From contig OZ034969.1 in NCBI GenBank assembly GCA_964030785.1, forward strand, positions 69,423,162 through 69,487,161: a stretch of DNA of 64,000 bases, written 5' to 3'. Each line of letters begins with the position of its first letter. Positions within the stretch are counted from its first letter, which is position 1. The DNA is from Siderastrea siderea. Lineage: Eukaryota; Cnidaria; Anthozoa; Scleractinia; Rhizangiidae. The translations under genes and the position numbers were made by a program. Shown piece after piece: positions 51,202 through 59,350 of the stretch. The notes under the pieces are model-generated. The model was not told the origin of the DNA. It was given only the letters and a program-made list of their open reading frames with translations, and did no database searches.

Positions 51202-51867
51202 TGGCTTTACACGATAGTTTGAGCTTCTAACTTTAGTTGGAGCGGGACTGGCTCGCCTCATGTAATACAGCCGGCCGAAACTCATCTTTCTGAACCGAGC
51301 CTGCTCGGCCAGATCAGCCAGGCTCATGTAATCGGGCACCTAATTTGAAATAAATTTTATCCTGGGGAAGTTTTTAGTAGCTTTTACATGTAAACGGTTT
51401 TGACCTGGGCCTGCAATTGTACTCTCATTTCTATTCTGTTCGGATCGCAGGGTGACCTTCCAGATCATGTGACATTTATTTATGTTGTACTTATTGCCAG
51501 GCAACTTTTGATAAATGTTTGGCGTCGTGGCAGGTCGAAAATGAAAAATTGACACGGGAAGCCTGCAACAGTCTTCTATAGCGTCTGAAAGAGGAGCGCT
51601 TGGATCCAACCCTCGCTCGGCTTCACGGAGAGGAAGGGGCAAAAGTGTCATTTGAAGACATCATTGAGGGATACAACCGCATTGAACGAGACTACAAAGT
51701 CCGTGCTACTGGGGCTAAGGATGTCTGTGCAGCTCTATTCTTCGAGTTTGATCCGGTAAAAATATATTTTTTTAAATAAAAGTAACAAAATAAAACATAA
51801 ACACTTGCTTTTCAATGTTTTGCTCAATTCACGTGCACATCTTCGGAAATCTCTATTTACCAGGTAC

Positions 51868-51940
51868 AGTAGCTATAGAGTTGGCGGTTCTGGCGCAGTT
51901 TTATAAAAACTTCGCTAAAACCGAACCAACTCTAACTACT
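51868..51940. repeat. Terminal hairpin of the Polinton
   Basis: AGTAG...TATAGAGTTGG at 51868-51884 pairs with CCAACTCTAA.CTACT at 51926-51940. A second inner stem lies in GCGCAGTTTTATAAAAACTT. The fold starts at the first base after the gene E homology ends, which supports this as the element terminus. Polinton ends are inverted repeats used by the protein primer and integrase; the partner copy should be at the right end. Confidence 0.6.
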
Positions 51941-52224
51941 TTCCATCGGATGGTAATCATTTTTATGGAGGCATTCATATAATAACAATAATATGGAGAT
52001 ATACATATAAGAACAATAATATGGAGATATATATATTGTAAAATAATATGGAAATCTATATGTTTTTATTTCATATGGAAACGAACGCATTTTACATCGC
52101 GTGACTTCATACAACAGGAAGTCTTAAAACCACAGGGACTTTCCCGAGGAAATGAGTCATCAGATTTCTATTGTTTTTTGGGTCATACGATTATCATGTG
52201 ATATCAGATGAACTTGTATTTAAA

Positions 52225-52341
52225 GTAAAGTTTGTCAGTAAAGTTTGTCAGTAAAGTTTGTCAGTAAAGTTTGTCAGTAAAGTTTGTCAGTAAAGTTTGC
52301 CAGTAAAGTTTGTCAGTAAAGTTTGTCGGTAAAGTTTATTG
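52225..52341. repeat. 13-bp tandem repeat near the element terminus (about 9 units)
   Basis: GTAAAGTTTGTCA is repeated head to tail nine times, with changes in the sixth, eighth and ninth units. It lies between the terminus and the polymerase gene, in the expected terminal inverted repeat zone. It may be an iteron-like site or only a minisatellite. The rest of 51941-52418 shows no gene. Confidence 0.85.
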
Positions 52342-52418
52342 GTGAAGTCTGAAATTCTCAGAAAGCAGGAAGTCAATTAAACCACAAAACGCCACAGCTG
52401 TGGCGTGACGTCACATCT

Positions 52419-55400
52419 TCAGATTGCATAATGTCCGTAAGCGAAACTATTGATTCCATCGTTGGCTATATATCGTTTATCGTCGAAACAGCTGAGTGAC
52501 ACTTTATTGAGCTCGTAACTACCTAGTTGATGATTCATACTTCTGATTGTTTTCATGGTATGATGTATTTGTTTGTTATTAATTAATACATTTTTATAAT
52601 CTTCATGTTTGATGTGGTTCTTTATGATATTCTTTTTGATGCCTTTAGCGGTTTTTCCACCTTCATCATTGTCTTTAATATATGAATACATTTTTGATCG
52701 CAAACCGACGAATTCAGTTATTGGTATTCCAGCTGCTTCATCTTTGAATTTGCCGATTACCTTCTTGTTTGTCTTATCAAAATACAGAGAGTTTTCTGGA
52801 TAGTCGCTGTTTTCAAATCGATCTTTATCATTCCAAAAGTCTCGGTGCACATCTTCAGCTTCAATCTCATATGTTAGACTGTCTGTGTCAGTGAAGAGCA
52901 GCTTGGCTTTGTCTCCATACTTTTCTTTTATGTAGTTATAATGAAAATCATACATTAGAGTTTTACTCAGATCAAGAATACACATACCCACATATGCCGG
53001 CCTGTTTAGAGTTAGCGTTTCTTTGATCTTATGAACTGCTACCAGATTTTCATTGAATATCTTACTGCTTACATAAGTTGGTTTAGAAGCCATCTTCAAT
53101 AGTTTCTTCTCATCTGTAATAAGTCTGACATCGACACGTTTTCTTATGTTCTCCATTGTCTTTCCAAACACTGAGTTATTCATTAGCTTGAAGAAATCTT
53201 TTTCGAATGAATTTTTCGCTTGAGTACGTTTTTGTGTATTGAAGTCAATGTATTGTTTGAGCCAAGGTGACTGATTGAATTCTAATACTCTATGCACTTT
53301 CTTTACTTTCAATCCAAGATCTGTATATAATTGAAGGTTTCTGTAGTGTATGACGTATTTTTCTTTGTCGCATAAAGTAGGGATCAGTTTGTATACCAGA
53401 CCAGTTGATATTTTGAACTTGTTTTGTATCTTCTTACAATATTCAGACAACATGTCATCAGTTACTTTAACCTTTTCCGGTCCTAGAGGGTAGTCGTTAT
53501 GAAGATCATGCAACTCTTTGGGGTATTCTAGATCAACTTCTAGTATTAACCCTTTATTGCTGTCTTCATTATACTGAGCTAAATTGATTTTATTAATCTG
53601 CTTTTCTGTTAACCATTTGAAACCACCAGTAGGGAGATATTGACTCATAGCCCAACCGTATAAATTATTAGCATCAAGGTACATAATATACTTTGAGGGC
53701 GCCTTCTCGTCGTATTCTTCCATGTACTTATTGTTTGCTTTTCCATATCGATTGGCAATATAAGATATACCACCACGCATGCCTTTTTCAATAAATTGAA
53801 ACATGTCTATGTCTGTCATTAGTTCCAATTTGATATTAGTCATCTTCAACATAGCATCCCATGACAAACCAGGAGATGTGAAATAGTGACAAGGATCAAG
53901 TTTGTAATACTGAAGACAGGTCTTACGGAAGTTTTCAAACACGTCGGCTAATAAAAGGATATCAGACTTAAGATATAGATTATGGTATTCACCCATTGAT
54001 TGTAATTTGAAAGTGTTCCAAACATTTTTAGCATGTTGATAATCTTCATCTGTTATGTGTTCATCACTCAATATGCTGTAAAATTCTTGTTTTGTTGGTA
54101 ATTCTGTTTTATTGAATTTTTCGAAACTATCCATGTAATCGTAAGGATAAACTCCCTTACGCGTCATCAATTCGAATTTTCCACCTTTGAATTGTTTGTT
54201 TGTATATTTTAAAGCTTCACTAGGTAAGTTGCTGACTAATTTATCCAAACTTGAGCTCATGAATTGGAAACTATCAATGAATGTCAGATGATTACCAAGC
54301 ATGAATGCCATGTATTTTTCCATGTTGTTGGGAATAGCATTGATATTCATTTGTTTGTTTTTGTATGTATGCTTTTTGACTATTTCACCAATCTGCTGCA
54401 TAATGAAATGGCTGTCATAACCTCTTAGATTATGGAATATAACAGGAATTTTTATTTCTTCAGGATTTATTCTAAGTTTCAGATTACAGTCTTGATGTGC
54501 TGAACCTCTGTATTCACCAGTAATATGACAATGATCTCTAACTCGAATATCTTTTTCAGTATATCTTTTATCACAGATGTGACATTCTTCCGCTTTTTGA
54601 AATTTCTCCTCATCATTTTCAGTCATTCTCAATGGTTTGTTGAAACGTTTCTTCATAATATTTTTGCAATATTTAACTTCTTCTAACATATTTTCCATGA
54701 ATTGATAAACAGCATTTTTACCTCTATATATCTGCTCTGGTTTAGTATATTTGTTGTCATAACAGCACACAACCTTATATCCATATCCACAGTCTGTATG
54801 TTTTTGGTATGTTTCAGTATATGATTTATCATCACTAGGCATACATCCATACACTTTCTCTGTTATAGCTTCGAAATCAGCATATACAACAAATGGAACT
54901 TGTTGCTGTTTATGAAAATTATTGAATTTCAGTATGTTGTTATCTTTAGTTGGCATTTTAATTGCTTGAGTACCGTTCACTTGAATGCAATTGTCTTTAT
55001 GATTATTTAATACCCTTTCAGAGCTAAAACATTGTAGACAATACATACAAAAGTGTTTCCTATGTTCGTGTTTTGTTTGATTGAACATGAATGTGTTGAA
55101 ATCTTTTATGAGGATATAATGCTTGTTTTCGTCTTTTGTTATTAATAGTAGTTCCATATGATCTTCAAACTTTTCTTTGGAAACATAAATGGGAAATGGT
55201 TGCTTTTCTTCATATCCAAATACACTGATGTTAATTTTATTTTGCTTCTCAATTTTGTTGAACTGTTTGACATTAACCGGAAATTCAATACCAGAATAAT
55301 CTAACTTTTCAATGTATTGCTTGTCAGTCTTTTTTATACGTTGAGGGTCCTTGTCTTGTGGGTTTAAATGTCTGATGTGACACCATCTGAAGCATTCATT

Positions 55401-56201
55401 ATCCATGTTTTTTAAATTAATCAAGCCTTTTTTACCATTTCGTAATTCAGAAGGTAATTGGATATAGGATGATCCACTCATAGGCTTGTATTTTACAATA
55501 TTAAGATAATGACTATCAACTGATTTAATTGTCCAACCGGATCCTTGAGAAATCCATTCAGCTATCTTATTTAGTATCTGCTGTTTAGACATTTGTAATG
55601 AGTTATTGATTTCTGTTTGGTTTATTATTGTTTGAGCTGAACTGTTAAAATATGCTGACCTATATACTGTTTCACCATCTGTGAGTTTTTTGAATGTTAC
55701 TTTCAGTGTTTCTACGAATTTGAAACCTTTCATTTCATTCAATAGTGTGTTAATATGATATTCTATAGCCTTTCTAGTGTTTTGCATTTGAATTAAAGGG
55801 TCTATGTTGTGTTTAATACCTATTTCGTATGACTTAGTATAACCCTTCAAGGCTTTGTTTGTTTGTTCTATTTTGGTTCTAGGTGTTGGAACTGGTTTTT
55901 TAACTGCATTTTGTTTAGTTCGTGGTGTTGGAATGGGTTTATAATTATCCCTGAATTCTGGAGGCGGTAGAATGATGTTTTCTTCATATTCTTTAGCCAT
56001 CTGTTTGACACTCTTGCGAGGTGTTGGTACAGGTGGTCTTGGTTTATAAGTCCTTTGTGTTGGAACTGGTTTGGTATCATCTACCACAATTGTTTTGAGC
56101 TTTTTTTCTTGCTTTAATAGCAATTTGATAAGTTCCGATTTGCTGAGTTTCTTCAAACTAGCTTTGTTCATTTCTATATAATTATATTCTTTTATTTCCA
56201 T
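52419..56201 (-). CDS. PolB: Protein-primed family B DNA polymerase (1260 aa)
   Basis: The replicative polymerase of the element. In order: a proline-rich N-terminus with PTPR/PTQR repeats (residues 46-108); a C2HC zinc-finger-like motif (C385, C388, H401, C405); Exo I D442-F-E444; a Cys/His-rich insert like an HNH/endonuclease VII zinc site (C540, C543, H557, H559, C572); Exo II NLRGYD (591-596); Exo III YLKSD (743-747); polymerase motif A DANNLYG (843-849); motif B K-x3-NNS-x2-GK (1005-1014); motif C DTDS (1105-1108). All catalytic residues are present and the frame is intact. Start: ATG at 56201 directly after TAGTATAT. The gene lies last on the strand, next to the terminus. The cysteine-rich insert between Exo I and Exo II is typical of Polinton polymerases. 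Confidence 0.95.
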   Translation of the reverse strand: MEIKEYNYIEMNKASLKKLSKSELIKLLLKQEKKLKTIVVDDTKPVPTQRTYKPRPPVPTPRKSVKQMAKEYEENIILPPPEFRDNYKPIPTPRTKQNAVKKPVPTPRTKIEQTNKALKGYTKSYEIGIKHNIDPLIQMQNTRKAIEYHINTLLNEMKGFKFVETLKVTFKKLTDGETVYRSAYFNSSAQTIINQTEINNSLQMSKQQILNKIAEWISQGSGWTIKSVDSHYLNIVKYKPMSGSSYIQLPSELRNGKKGLINLKNMDNECFRWCHIRHLNPQDKDPQRIKKTDKQYIEKLDYSGIEFPVNVKQFNKIEKQNKINISVFGYEEKQPFPIYVSKEKFEDHMELLLITKDENKHYILIKDFNTFMFNQTKHEHRKHFCMYCLQCFSSERVLNNHKDNCIQVNGTQAIKMPTKDNNILKFNNFHKQQQVPFVVYADFEAITEKVYGCMPSDDKSYTETYQKHTDCGYGYKVVCCYDNKYTKPEQIYRGKNAVYQFMENMLEEVKYCKNIMKKRFNKPLRMTENDEEKFQKAEECHICDKRYTEKDIRVRDHCHITGEYRGSAHQDCNLKLRINPEEIKIPVIFHNLRGYDSHFIMQQIGEIVKKHTYKNKQMNINAIPNNMEKYMAFMLGNHLTFIDSFQFMSSSLDKLVSNLPSEALKYTNKQFKGGKFELMTRKGVYPYDYMDSFEKFNKTELPTKQEFYSILSDEHITDEDYQHAKNVWNTFKLQSMGEYHNLYLKSDILLLADVFENFRKTCLQYYKLDPCHYFTSPGLSWDAMLKMTNIKLELMTDIDMFQFIEKGMRGGISYIANRYGKANNKYMEEYDEKAPSKYIMYLDANNLYGWAMSQYLPTGGFKWLTEKQINKINLAQYNEDSNKGLILEVDLEYPKELHDLHNDYPLGPEKVKVTDDMLSEYCKKIQNKFKISTGLVYKLIPTLCDKEKYVIHYRNLQLYTDLGLKVKKVHRVLEFNQSPWLKQYIDFNTQKRTQAKNSFEKDFFKLMNNSVFGKTMENIRKRVDVRLITDEKKLLKMASKPTYVSSKIFNENLVAVHKIKETLTLNRPAYVGMCILDLSKTLMYDFHYNYIKEKYGDKAKLLFTDTDSLTYEIEAEDVHRDFWNDKDRFENSDYPENSLYFDKTNKKVIGKFKDEAAGIPITEFVGLRSKMYSYIKDNDEGGKTAKGIKKNIIKNHIKHEDYKNVLINNKQIHHTMKTIRSMNHQLGSYELNKVSLSCFDDKRYIANDGINSFAYGHYAI

Positions 56202-56433
56202 ATATACTATAGTAAAGATATTCTTTTAAGCCTTTTTAATCTGTGTTTAAATGCGTTCAAGAATTGATGGATCCTTTGAACTATATTTAAAGAATTTATT
56301 TTTTGTGTATTATGTCAATTATTTTTCTCCATGATATTGATGCAATGCTATTTTTTCGGTGCTTTATCGTCTTCAAATGACAATGCTTGCCAGCCAGTGT
56401 ATAGTTACGACCAGTATTGCATATATCACAATA

Positions 56434-56550
56434 CTATTCCTTATTTAGCATGTACTTCGATTTTTGTTGTTTTATAGCCTCCTTCTTCTCCTCTTCAGTT
56501 GAATACTTTTTTGGTCTACCTCGACCTCTCTTTACATTTTGATTTTCCAT
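56434..56550 (-). CDS. AT-hook micro-protein (38 aa)
   Basis: A short open frame starting at an ATG directly preceded by AAATATAT, the same type of start context as its neighbours, and ending at TAG 56434-56436. The peptide has an AT-hook (KRGRGRPKKY, residues 7-16) followed by a charged E/K-rich helix. AT-hooks bind the minor groove of AT-rich DNA. It lies between the polymerase and Bro-N genes on the same strand. It may be a small DNA-binding or regulatory protein. Its length makes it easy to miss; start context and motif support it. Confidence 0.6.
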   Translation of the reverse strand: MENQNVKRGRGRPKKYSTEEEKKEAIKQQKSKYMLNKE

Positions 56551-56591
56551 ATATATTTAATCTATATATAATCTATATATTATTTTTCTCT

Positions 56592-57404
56592 TTATAAGTG
56601 TTTGTGTATGAATTTCAAATGATTGCTTAATGTTTCTGTTGACTTGAATTTTCTGGAACAATGTTTGCATTTGATTCTTACACCCTGGAAATAAAGTATG
56701 ATTTCTTTAATGATTTCATCATAATCGTTGCTGACTAATATTTTGTAATTGTTGTTTTCGTACTCTTGTAGCATCATCTCCTGTTCTTCTGAAAGCTTTC
56801 CATAACCAGTTGGTGTTTTAAATTCGATTGCAAAACCTGAGTACTTCAAATGCATATTTCCAATGAATAGATCACAAGCTCCCTTCTGATAACCCATGTT
56901 GTATGATTTTATTCTCATGTTACCATTAATTTGGTTTTCACCTAATGTTGGGATTAGGATTGCTTTAGGATAATTGTTTCTAATAAAGTTGACTACCTTT
57001 TTATGTAAATCATATTCCGTGTTGATATTGAATGTCAGCATTTTGTATGGTCTGTTGTTGAATTCATACTTACCGGTTTTTCTGATTGATGGTAAAACTT
57101 CCTTAGTAACCCATCGTTGGAAATCTTTAGCTTTATCCATTTTTGATCTCAATATTAGGCTGTACAATCCAGATTCATTTATATAAATCGTGTTTCCGGT
57201 GTTCCGTGTTAAAGGGGACGAATCGTCCCCCTTGGATTTGAGCCTCTTAAGTGAACATTTATCTTCTTCATCAACATGTTTGAGAATCGCTTTCTTGGTA
57301 TCTTCATATCCCAAAATGCTAGCAACTGTTTTACCACGAAACCAAATATCATCATCCTTTTTGATAATATTCAGTTTTTCTCCTTCATAAGTGAAAATTT
57401 CCAT
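56592..57404 (-). CDS. Bro-N / PD-(D/E)XK-type nuclease / C2H2 zinc finger fusion (270 aa)
   Basis: Residues about 1-112 match the Bro-N DNA-binding fold of baculovirus-repeated-ORF proteins (start MEIFTYEGEKLNII, DIWFRGKTVASILGY, middle INESGLYSLILRSKM, end FQRWVTKEVLPSIRKTG). Residues about 125-238 look like a VRR-NUC/PD-(D/E)XK nuclease: helix with E130, ACDLFIG with D178, AIEFK with E194 and K196, then EEQ. Residues 246-267 form a C2H2 finger (C246, C249, H262, H267). Bro-N proteins are common in large DNA viruses and phages. This three-part arrangement suggests a sequence-targeted nuclease or regulator; that function is inference. Like PolB and the AT-hook gene it begins ATGGAAA-type after AT-rich sequence and lacks the TCTAA box. 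Confidence 0.75.
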   Translation of the reverse strand: MEIFTYEGEKLNIIKKDDDIWFRGKTVASILGYEDTKKAILKHVDEEDKCSLKRLKSKGDDSSPLTRNTGNTIYINESGLYSLILRSKMDKAKDFQRWVTKEVLPSIRKTGKYEFNNRPYKMLTFNINTEYDLHKKVVNFIRNNYPKAILIPTLGENQINGNMRIKSYNMGYQKGACDLFIGNMHLKYSGFAIEFKTPTGYGKLSEEQEMMLQEYENNNYKILVSNDYDEIIKEIILYFQGVRIKCKHCSRKFKSTETLSNHLKFIHKHL

Positions 57405-57548
57405 ATGTATGTATTAATGCTATATATTATTTTCTGTTTAAATAAGATAGCCAGAAACAATTATTTTTGGCTACCAAAAGCAAATAAACAGTATATACTG
57501 TATCTATTTAGATATAATAATATGTTAGATAATTCTCTTTAAAACACT

Positions 57549-58556
57549 TTATATATCTCTTAAGTCCTTTAACGGAATCCAACTGTTGAAGTCATCACTA
57601 TATCCCTTCCATTTGACTAAAGCTTGTTTCTTCTTATAATCTCTGCGGATTACCTTATCAATTCTGAATACCTGTTGTTTTGCTTTTAATAATTCAGGTT
57701 CATAAAAACTCCCTTGGATGTCTTCACCTCTGAGATCCTTTAGTTTGTAAGTTATTGGATTTGTATATTCGATTTTATCAATTGTAAACAGTTCTTCTGT
57801 CCAGTTTGGGGTATATCCTTTATCGAACACATTCCGTTTATACTTAGATATTCGGACCTTATCACCTATTTTAAATTTCGGTTTTTGTTTTAATGTTTCC
57901 ATATCACCGTATAGATTAAAGTAAACAGTTCCTTCATTGATCTTTTTGCTTGCTTCTGTCGGCGTCATTTTGATAGAGCTATGTTTAGTGTTGTTATATT
58001 GTTTCACTAATTTGGGTAGCATGTCTAAATACTGTGTATTACCTTGAACAGTAAGCTGCTTCCACATCTTGGTTTTAATTGTTCTGTTCCATCTTTCACA
58101 AACTGACGACTTTTCTTCATTCTCAGTTGAGTACAAGGTTATTTTATTCTTATCAAGTAGTTCTTTAACATGTTTGTTGTAATACTCTTTGCCTTTGTCT
58201 GTCCATAAATATTCCGGTTTTCTACCTTCTTTAAGGATTGTTTTAAAAGCATTCATAACGGTTTCACCCTTTTTATCTTTTAATGGAACGATCCAACCGT
58301 ATTTAGAGAATACATCTAAAACCATAAGAAGATATCTGTAGCCAGCGTTCCATCGACTGAACTTTTGCATCTCAACAATATCAGAGCACCATATTTCGTC
58401 AATATGATTTACAATAACACGCCGTCGAGTAAAATTTCGTTTTATGGGTTTGTGTAATTCATCAGCTAATTTTTCTTGCCAGTTTTCTTCACTCGACGGC
58501 CTTTCCCGTTTTTTGTCTTCCTTTGTTTTACACCGAGACCCAGTCTCTGCTTTGTG
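57549..58556 (-). CDS. INT: DDE integrase with C-terminal chromodomain; no AUG before the catalytic core
   Basis: Retroviral-type integrase core. The frame is open from 58556 (after TAA 58557-58559) to 57549, but its first ATG is at 58370. The first catalytic Asp (IWCSDIVEM) is encoded at 58380-58382, upstream of that ATG. The second Asp is in WTDKGKEY (residue 58 from the ATG) and the Glu is in CERWNRT (residue 92), giving a spacing near 33. A chromodomain (FRIDKVIRRDY...LVKWKGYSDDFNSW) ends the protein. The N-terminal zinc-binding region of many Polinton integrases is absent. The frame overlaps the end of the phospholipase ORF (58466-58556). Either initiation at a non-AUG codon, frameshifting from the upstream ORF, splicing, or decay must apply. 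No TCTAA box precedes it. Confidence 0.85.
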   Translation of the reverse strand, partial: HKAETGSRCKTKEDKKRERPSSEENWQEKLADELHKPIKRNFTRRRVIVNHIDEIWCSDIVEMQKFSRWNAGYRYLLMVLDVFSKYGWIVPLKDKKGETVMNAFKTILKEGRKPEYLWTDKGKEYYNKHVKELLDKNKITLYSTENEEKSSVCERWNRTIKTKMWKQLTVQGNTQYLDMLPKLVKQYNNTKHSSIKMTPTEASKKINEGTVYFNLYGDMETLKQKPKFKIGDKVRISKYKRNVFDKGYTPNWTEELFTIDKIEYTNPITYKLKDLRGEDIQGSFYEPELLKAKQQVFRIDKVIRRDYKKKQALVKWKGYSDDFNSWIPLKDLRDI

Positions 58557-59227
58557 TTAATCAAGAACCGAGCTGTTTGCCCCCATTTTGGCATCTGTCC
58601 ATAAGGAATCTCGTCTAATGATTTAACCATTTGTTTGTCACATTCACCTTTGTTTTTCCCCATATCATAACAAATATCGTGATTAGCCGCTATTTTATCC
58701 ACTTTATTGTAAGGTTGTACATACCATTTAGTAACCTCACCAGTGTTTTTATCATATTCTAGCTGTTTTTCAAGAGGGTTATATGGTCCCATGTACTTAT
58801 ATTTTCCAGGGGTCCATCCAGCTTTTGGTTTCGGTATTTTCCCAATTAGTTTATGGATATCTAAACTTCCACCGTCCAAATCCTTCCTGTCAGTTTTATA
58901 CTTTCTATTTGGTCTTATTTTGGTTGATAATTGATCAAGAGCTTGACTTCCGACATTTTGAATCATTGGATTCAACTTATCCAGAGCATAATCGATAGCC
59001 TTTTTCTGCAGTTTTGGGTTTCTCAAGGCTTCTGATCCATAATATCTTCCCATTTCAACAGCCTTTTTTCCCAGCCAAGGAATACCGTGGTGAATCAATA
59101 AATCAGTACCAGTCGATGCTACTGTATCTAGTACGCCCGCCCCTTTCGACGGGCCAGCCCGTTTAACGAATTTAGTCTTAGTTATTCCGCATTCAGAGCA
59201 TTTACATTTACATTCAGAGCATTGCAT
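58466..59227 (-). CDS. Phospholipase A2-domain virion-type protein, N-terminus broken
   Basis: Residues about 140-200 have the PLA2 signature known from the parvovirus VP1 unique region: YMGPYNPL (Y145, G147, P148) as calcium loop and KVDKIAANHDICYD with catalytic H183-D184. In parvoviruses this domain opens endosomal membranes during entry; adintovirus-like elements are reported to carry similar domains (from general knowledge). A possible adenain-type cleavage site LDGG|S lies at residues 117-121. Basic C-terminus. The start at 59227 is the only in-frame ATG, but the real N-terminal zinc-ribbon-like part seems to be the small ORF at 59239-59334. The two are separated by a short repeat expansion at about 59200-59245, so the gene appears frameshifted. 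Confidence 0.7.
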   Translation of the reverse strand: MQCSECKCKCSECGITKTKFVKRAGPSKGAGVLDTVASTGTDLLIHHGIPWLGKKAVEMGRYYGSEALRNPKLQKKAIDYALDKLNPMIQNVGSQALDQLSTKIRPNRKYKTDRKDLDGGSLDIHKLIGKIPKPKAGWTPGKYKYMGPYNPLEKQLEYDKNTGEVTKWYVQPYNKVDKIAANHDICYDMGKNKGECDKQMVKSLDEIPYGQMPKWGQTARFLINTKQRLGLGVKQRKTKNGKGRRVKKTGKKN

Positions 59228-59238
59228 TGCATTTACAT

Positions 59239-59334
59239 TCAGAGCATCATTCGTCCGTTTTTGGCTTTTACATATCTTTCACTTCCAGGTACACATAGAG
59301 TGACCTTTTTCTGTCTGACGCAATATGATTTCAT
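59239..59334 (-). CDS. 31-aa ORF, detached N-terminus of the PLA2 gene
   Basis: ATG at 59334 follows TATTATAT and a TCTAA box (59346-59350), the same start context as four other virion-type genes in the element. The peptide begins MKSYCVRQKKV and contains one Cys pair partner region and KAKNGR, as in zinc-ribbon-like proteins; it stops at TGA 59239-59241. The following frame (from 59227) begins with a Cys-rich stretch (CSECKCKCSECG). The boundary lies in repeated TGCTCTGAATGTAAA units. I infer that both pieces were one gene before the repeat expanded. Confidence 0.6.
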   Translation of the reverse strand: MKSYCVRQKKVTLCVPGSERYVKAKNGRMML

Positions 59335-59350
59335 ATATAATATGATTAGA
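59335..59350 (-). promoter_or_regulatory. TCTAA box (PLA2 gene N-terminal ORF)
   Basis: TCTAA at 59346-59350, 11 nt before the ATG at 59334, followed by TCATATTATAT. The TAA inside it is also the protease stop codon. Confidence 0.5.

Larger units (their letters stand above)
47306..51867 (+). pseudogene. GBP-like gene E, inactivated copy of gene B, cut by Polinton
   Basis: Exon equivalents: 47306-47462, 48077-48234, 48506-48678, 48995-49181, 49296-49554 (duplicated at 49726-49984), 50381-50676, 51501-51755. All have the same length as in gene B and are closely similar. P-loop (GLYRKGKS), DSEG and RD motifs are still recognisable. Lesions: the exon 1 donor GT at 47463 reads AT; a TAG at 49032-49034 in exon 4; a second in-frame TAG at 51579-51581 in exon 7; a perfect 430-bp tandem duplication doubling exon 5; and loss of homology after the first four bases of exon 8 at 51867, where the Polinton begins. 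Exons 8-10 may lie beyond the right edge. It is an old duplicate of B no longer under selection. Confidence 0.88.
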
